Assembly (NCBI RefSeq): GCF_000160135.1
Contig: NZ_GG729936.1
Span: 1-64,000, forward strand
Origin: Oribacterium sp. oral taxon 078 str. F0262
GTDB lineage: Bacteria > Bacillota > Clostridia > Lachnospirales > Lachnospiraceae
Length of the DNA: 64,000 nucleotides
Direction: 5' to 3'
Shown: in pieces, positions 59,735 through 64,000 of the stretch
How positions within the stretch are numbered: the stretch's first letter is position 1
How the letters are laid out: every line of letters starts with the position of its first letter
Translations under genes and position numbers: made by a program
Notes under the pieces: model-generated
What the model was told of the DNA's origin: nothing
Databases searched by the model: none
What the model saw: only the letters and a program-made list of their open reading frames with translations

Positions 59735-60568
59735 CTACTTCGTCTCCGGCTCAAAGCGGATCAGTACATAGCCGCCGAGCTTCTCCGGCAGCGGGACGGA
59801 GAAAATGATGTTCCCCTTCATCGTATAGAAGAAGCTCTCCGTCTTCGGATCCCCCGAAAAGGCCTGCTTCGAAAAAAGCGAAATGTAGTAGGAGCGGTCC
59901 TTGGAATGCAGGTAGTTCAGGATCTCTCCGCTCTCCGACGCATTCTTCTCTTCGAAAAGCAGATCCTTTCCCAGCACATATTCCGCAGCGGTCTCCGGCT
60001 GGAGGAAGTCCTTTAGGTGAACGGACTCTCCCGTCTTTAAATCTACGGTATCCGCAAAAAAGATTTTCGTCTTTCCGTTTAAGAGCCCGCTGTAGATCAC
60101 GCCGAGACGGCTCCGGTCCAGTGTGTTCTGCCTGCAGGAAAGCTCCAGCTTGTCCTTTGTCGCATCGATCGGATAGGCCTTCACAAAGCTGTCCACATGA
60201 CTTTTTAAAAGTGCGTTGACCTTATCCTGCTGCGCGCTGTCCTCCATGCCGGAGAGGACGGGATACTGCAGCTTCACCCCGTCGGAGAGGCTCTCCGTCT
60301 GCATCGAAAGCTCATAGCCTCCCTGCTCTGCCCTGCTCTTTTCCGCGGCGATTCCCTCTGCCCTCTCCGGCGCGCTGCTGCTGCTCTCCGCCCTCTCTTC
60401 CCTGTCTGATTCGTCTCCCGGCTGCACGGTCTGCACCGCGGCCGGACTGCTGTGGATGCTCTTCATCGCGTCCGTATCCGTCTTTCTCGTCATCCTCATA
60501 AAAATCAGTGCGCCGCCGAGCACCACTGCCGCTGCCGCCGCCGCTCCCGCAACTACCCGATTGTTCAT
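59735..60568 (-). CDS. Membrane-anchored protein with RsiV-like (DUF3298/DUF4163) domain
   Basis: 277 aa. One N-terminal signal-anchor helix (VVAGAAAAAAVVLGGALIFM), a Ser/Glu/Ala-rich linker (about 25-80), then an extracellular domain: VKLQYPVLSGMEDSAQQDKV, NALLKSHVDSF, VDLKTGESVHLKDFLQPE and FSVPLPEKLGGYVLIRFEP. This follows the DUF3298/DUF4163 pattern of RsiV, the lysozyme-sensing anti-sigma factor, but the RsiV cytosolic sigma-binding part is absent. Its start overlaps the preceding gene by 4 bp. Function unknown. Confidence 0.7.
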   Translation of the reverse strand: MNNRVVAGAAAAAAVVLGGALIFMRMTRKTDTDAMKSIHSSPAAVQTVQPGDESDREERAESSSSAPERAEGIAAEKSRAEQGGYELSMQTESLSDGVKLQYPVLSGMEDSAQQDKVNALLKSHVDSFVKAYPIDATKDKLELSCRQNTLDRSRLGVIYSGLLNGKTKIFFADTVDLKTGESVHLKDFLQPETAAEYVLGKDLLFEEKNASESGEILNYLHSKDRSYYISLFSKQAFSGDPKTESFFYTMKGNIIFSVPLPEKLGGYVLIRFEPETK

Positions 60569-61263
60569 ATCTCCCTATGTCCTTTCTCTCCTGTTCTTTT
60601 CCGCGCGATCTCTCCCTCACGCTTATAGATGGAGTCGGCATCCACTGTCCCTCGCACGGAGCTCAGAGGATAGATGTTCGTATTCTTTCCGATGCAGCAG
60701 CCCGGGTTCAGGACAGAGCCGCAGCCCACCTCCACAAAGTCCGAGAGTATGGCCCCGAGCTTCTTGAGTCCTGTCTCAATCTCCCCGTCCTCCGCATGCA
60801 CAAAGACCGGTCTTCTGTCCGATTTTACATTGGAGGTCAGAGAGGCAGCTCCCATATGGGAGCGATAACCCAAGATCGAGTCGCCGATATAATTGTAATG
60901 CGGAACCTGCACAGAGTCAAAAAGGATCGAATTTTTCAGCTCACAGCTGTTCCCGATCACACAGCCTCTCCCGACGAGGACGCTTCCCCTTAAGAAGGCG
61001 CAGTGCCGAACCTCGGTCTCCGGGCCGATCAGGATGTGGTCCGAAAGAAAGGCAGAATCATAGACTCTTGCGCTCCGGTGAATCCAGACGGTCGGGCTTC
61101 GCTCCTCATACTCCGAGGGAGGGAGCTCCCTGCCTATCCTCTCGATAAAGGCGGAGAGCTCCGGAAGCGCCTCCCAGGGATAGCGCTTCCCCTCAAAAAG
61201 CTCCGCCGCCTGAGTATAGCGGAGCTCGAACATTTTTTCAATCCGAAGGTCATCCTTCTTCAC
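60565..61263 (-). CDS. Left-handed beta-helix (hexapeptide repeat) protein, GlmU C-terminal-like
   Basis: Start codon GTG at 61261-61263, well placed after GGGAGGAA; an internal ATG (MFELRY) is the alternative. After a ~60-residue helical head come hexapeptide repeats typical of acyl/nucleotidyl transferases: HRSARVYDSAFLSDHILIGP, CAFLRGSVLVGRGCVIGNSC and VEVGCGSVLNPGCCIGKNTN. SVQVPHYNYIGDSILG resembles the GlmU acetyltransferase 'KVPHL.YIGD' segment. No uridylyltransferase domain is present. Probably a sugar-nucleotide acyltransferase-like protein; substrate unknown. Confidence 0.75.
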   Translation of the reverse strand: MKKDDLRIEKMFELRYTQAAELFEGKRYPWEALPELSAFIERIGRELPPSEYEERSPTVWIHRSARVYDSAFLSDHILIGPETEVRHCAFLRGSVLVGRGCVIGNSCELKNSILFDSVQVPHYNYIGDSILGYRSHMGAASLTSNVKSDRRPVFVHAEDGEIETGLKKLGAILSDFVEVGCGSVLNPGCCIGKNTNIYPLSSVRGTVDADSIYKREGEIARKRTGEKGHREI

Positions 61264-61287
61264 TTTGCTTTCCTCCCTCTTTCCGCT

Positions 61288-63222
61288 TTAAAGGCGCATT
61301 GCCTTTACCGCATTTGTCTTCGACCGGACGAAGCGGTCGAGCTTCGCCATATACTCCTCCTCCGTGATCTTCCCCTCCGCCACATAGGAGAGTCCCTTCT
61401 CCCAGGATGCCGTGAGCTCGGGATTCAGAAGCTGCCGGATCGAGGCCCGAAGCGCCGCTGTGACAAGCTCCCCGAGCTCTGTCGGAAAGAGAAGCTGCGT
61501 CTTTTTCTGAAGCTTAAGATATCCGATCCTCTCGAGCTTTGTGAGGATCGCCGCCCGGGTGGCCGAGGTCCCGATGCCGGATCCCCGGATCTGCGCCCGG
61601 AGCTCCTCATCCTCAATCAGATTCCCCGCGTTCTCCATCGCAAGGATCATGCTCCCGGAGCTGTAGCGCTTTGGGGGCGAGGTCTCTCCCTCCTTCAGCG
61701 TAAGGCTCCGAAGGACGAGCTTTTGCCCCTTTCGAAGCTCCTCTCCAAAAGCCTTCCCCTCTCCGCTCTCCTTCCCCTCTCTCTCCTTCTCCTCTCCGTC
61801 CCCGAGGATCCTGAGATAGCCGGGCTCCCGGAGCGAGCGGGAATTTGCATAGAAGCTCTCCCCGGCACATTCGATCCGAAGGGAAAGCCTGTCGTAAATT
61901 GCGGGCGGATAGAAGATCGAGAGAAATCTCCTGACGATAAGATCATAGATCCTCCGGCTGATGGGAGAAAGGGCCGAAAGCTCCCTGAGACCCTGCCCTG
62001 TGGGGATGAGGGCATAATGATCACTGATCTTTTTATCATCCGTATAGCGGCTCTTTTCGATCCTTTGATACTGATTCCCCGCGAGGATCTCCTCCGCATA
62101 CTTTTTGCAGGGCGGATAGGAGAGAAGCCCCCTCAGATTCTTTTCTATCTCCCGCGCGACCGCGGAGGAGAGCACTCTCGCATCGGTCCTGGGATAGGTC
62201 GTGAGCCTCTTCTCGTAGAGCTCCTGCACCGCGGAGAGCGTCCCGTCGGGATCGATCTTCAGGATGCGCGCGCAGTCATTCTGAAGCTCCGCGAGATTAT
62301 AGAGGAAGGGGGGATTCTTCGTCTCCTTCTTTTTTTCGACAGAGCGAAGGACCGCCTCTCTCGGAAGGGGGGAAAAGGAGGCCGCGAACTCCTCCGCGCG
62401 TTCCTTTCGGAGAAAACCGCTCCCCTTATAGAGCTCCGTCATCCGATAGCGCTCCGAGTCCTCCCGGCCCCGAAACTCCGCCTTCAGAATCTCTCCTCCC
62501 TCTGCCTCTGTCCCAAAGTCCCCGAGAAGCTTATAAAAGATGGTCTTTTGAAAGCTCCGGATCTCCTCCTCCCTCCTCACGAGCATGCCCAGCACGCAGC
62601 TCATGACCCTCCCGGCGGATACCACCGTATTCTTCTTCCGCCCGAGCCTCCTGGAGATCTCCTTTCCGTAGCGGAGGGTTAAGACGCGGGAGAAGTTGAT
62701 CCCCATAAGATAATCCTCCTTCGCCCGGGAAAAGGCAGCGGCGGAGAGACAGTCATAGTCCGATTCCGGGCGGGCCTCCCGTATCCCCCTCAGGATCTCC
62801 GCCTTCGTCTGAGAGTCGATCCAGACCCTTCTCCTCTCCTTGTCCTTGACGCCGGCCTCCCTCTCCACCAGGCGGTAGATATACTCTCCCTCTCTCCCGG
62901 AGTCCGTACAGACATAAATCCGTTTGACATCCTCCCTCTTTAGGAGGGAGGAGACGATCTCAAACTGCTTCCGCACGCTCCCGATCACCTCATACTTGAA
63001 TTCCTTCGGGATGAAGGGAAGACTGTCAAAGCGCCACTGCCGGAGCTTCTCATCGTATTTTTCGGGATAGGACATCGTGACCAGATGCCCCACGCACCAG
63101 GTCAGGATATAGTTTTCCGTCTCCAGATAGCCGTCCCGCCCGGAGCCCTTTGGCTTAAGCTCCAGAGCCTCCGCGAACTGCCTCGCGACGGAGGGCTTTT
63201 CTGTGATAAAAAGCTCCTTCAT
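61288..63222 (-). CDS. topB: DNA topoisomerase III
   Basis: Type IA topoisomerase of 644 aa. TOPRIM segment: KELFITEKPSVARQFAEALE and YVCTDSGREGEYIYRLVERE (DxD-type metal residues). Active-site tyrosine in LTTYPRTDARVLS (about residue 330). DNA gate region GIGTSATRAAILTKLERIGY. No C-terminal zinc fingers. The start overlaps the aldose epimerase stop by 4 bp. Confidence 0.95.
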   Translation of the reverse strand: MKELFITEKPSVARQFAEALELKPKGSGRDGYLETENYILTWCVGHLVTMSYPEKYDEKLRQWRFDSLPFIPKEFKYEVIGSVRKQFEIVSSLLKREDVKRIYVCTDSGREGEYIYRLVEREAGVKDKERRRVWIDSQTKAEILRGIREARPESDYDCLSAAAFSRAKEDYLMGINFSRVLTLRYGKEISRRLGRKKNTVVSAGRVMSCVLGMLVRREEEIRSFQKTIFYKLLGDFGTEAEGGEILKAEFRGREDSERYRMTELYKGSGFLRKERAEEFAASFSPLPREAVLRSVEKKKETKNPPFLYNLAELQNDCARILKIDPDGTLSAVQELYEKRLTTYPRTDARVLSSAVAREIEKNLRGLLSYPPCKKYAEEILAGNQYQRIEKSRYTDDKKISDHYALIPTGQGLRELSALSPISRRIYDLIVRRFLSIFYPPAIYDRLSLRIECAGESFYANSRSLREPGYLRILGDGEEKEREGKESGEGKAFGEELRKGQKLVLRSLTLKEGETSPPKRYSSGSMILAMENAGNLIEDEELRAQIRGSGIGTSATRAAILTKLERIGYLKLQKKTQLLFPTELGELVTAALRASIRQLLNPELTASWEKGLSYVAEGKITEEEYMAKLDRFVRSKTNAVKAMRL

Positions 63223-64000
63223 TTTCTCCTCTCCAGCGTAAAGCGGTAGCTGCTGACACTCTCCCAGCGCTCTCCTCCCCGCAGAATGGGACTTAGGAAA
63301 CTCCTTTGGTTCACGCTGTCCGGATAATACTGCGTCTCAAAGCAAAAGCCCGATCTTCTGCCGTAGTCCTTCCCGCCCTTTCCGATTCCTTTCGCGTCCA
63401 TGGAGTTTGCGCTGTAGAACTGAAGGCCCGGAAGGTCAGTGCGAAGCTCCAAGCCGATCCCGGATTCCTCCGAACGGGCCCGGGCGGCGAGTCTCTCCTC
63501 CCTCCCGCTGCCCCTTAAGCAAAAGTTCTGATCATAGCCCCCGGATATGCGAAGAGGCGGGAAATCCGCCTCAATCCGCTCTGATATCCGTCTTTCCTCC
63601 CGAAAGTCCAGCGCTGTCCCGTCCAATGGCGCGATCTCCCCGGTGGGGATGGAGGAAGAGTCGGTCGGCGTATAGCAGTCCGCAAAGATCTGCACATACT
63701 GCCCTCCGATACTGCCGCTCCCCTCTCCATTCAGATTAAAATAGGCGTGGTTTGTCGGATTGAGCACCGTATCCCGGTCTGAGATCCCGAGATAACGGAT
63801 GGACAGAAGATCGTCCTCAGAGAGCGTATAAGAGACGGAGAGCTCCAGGGACGCGGGATAGCCCTGGTCGCCGTCCGGGGAATGGAGGGAAAAGCAGACG
63901 GAATTTTCCTCCCGGGGAAGCTCCGCCCTCCAGAACCTCCGCCCGTAGTAATCCGGGCCGGAGTGAAGGTTGAAGTCTCCCCCGGCGTTCCGCCCGAGGG
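63219..64000 (-). CDS. galM: Aldose 1-epimerase, C-terminal part (cut by window edge)
   Basis: The frame is open from the right window edge to a stop at 63219; about 260 codons are visible. Key segments: FNLHSGPDYYGRRFW, SPDGDQGYPASLELSVSYTL, VLNPTNHAYFNLNGEG (substrate-binding His) and LPGLQFYSANSMD, then the C-terminal Glu region FCFETQYYPDSVNQ. It interconverts alpha and beta anomers of sugars such as galactose. The N-terminus is outside the window. Confidence 0.92.
   Translation of the reverse strand, partial: LGRNAGGDFNLHSGPDYYGRRFWRAELPREENSVCFSLHSPDGDQGYPASLELSVSYTLSEDDLLSIRYLGISDRDTVLNPTNHAYFNLNGEGSGSIGGQYVQIFADCYTPTDSSSIPTGEIAPLDGTALDFREERRISERIEADFPPLRISGGYDQNFCLRGSGREERLAARARSEESGIGLELRTDLPGLQFYSANSMDAKGIGKGGKDYGRRSGFCFETQYYPDSVNQRSFLSPILRGGERWESVSSYRFTLERRK

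Overview
The window looks like a chromosomal segment of a fairly GC-rich Lachnospiraceae-type Firmicute. This rests on gene content and order (greA-lysS, PFOR, darA-pta-ackA, alaS, polA-coaE, VanW, DUF6462-type genes), purine-rich Shine-Dalgarno sequences and sigma-A-type promoters. I cannot fix the genus. Every protein gene is on the minus strand. The only plus-strand gene I support is a tRNA-Leu(CAA) at about 58.9 kb.

Region 1 (1-16.6 kb) is a mobile, decaying defence island of lower and patchier GC. In transcription order (right to left) it holds: two small excisionase/DUF6462-like genes; an internally deleted IS256-family element; the C-terminal stump of a BREX methyltransferase (pglX); an intact pglZ; an AT-rich PIN-like membrane protein; a Swt1-HEPN/SNF2 helicase; a giant sacsin-like GHKL ATPase; and a cysteine-rich RecD-like helicase. 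The last gene is broken twice, by a 13-bp tandem duplication in its Walker B motif and by an IS30-family element that removes its 3' end. The five genes from pglZ to the RecD-like helicase are closely packed in one direction and read as one operon. They replace the brxL end of a type 1 BREX locus and are the best candidate for an undescribed defence module. The upstream BREX genes (brxA/B/C, most of pglX) are absent, apparently lost in a deletion next to the IS256 remnant.

Region 2 (16.6-32.5 kb) is core-like: greA-lysS (LysRS with a C-terminal tRNA-binding domain); a zinc operon (zur-like fur gene, znuA, znuC, znuB and a DUF1980-like lipoprotein) whose promoter carries a Fur/Zur-type palindrome; alaS; and a branched-chain amino-acid ABC operon (livJ-H-M-G-F) with a near-consensus promoter. 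A 38-bp tandem repeat array lies between the zinc operon and greA.

Region 3 (32.6-49.4 kb) holds der-plsY-gpsA, pyruvate:ferredoxin oxidoreductase, a VanW protein, leuS, uvrC, a DUF4015-type lipoprotein, and a flavodiiron protein with rubredoxin. It suggests a fermentative anaerobe with oxygen or NO detoxification.

Region 4 (49.6-64 kb) holds rpmF; ackA-pta with the c-di-AMP receptor darA; an intergenic region with an 86-bp repeat and a large hairpin; a polA operon (zinc-finger membrane protein, polA, a small unknown, coaE, a WalJ-like MBL hydrolase, tmcAL); tRNA-Leu; upp; an RsiV-like protein; a hexapeptide-repeat protein; topB; and the C-terminal part of an aldose 1-epimerase cut by the window edge.
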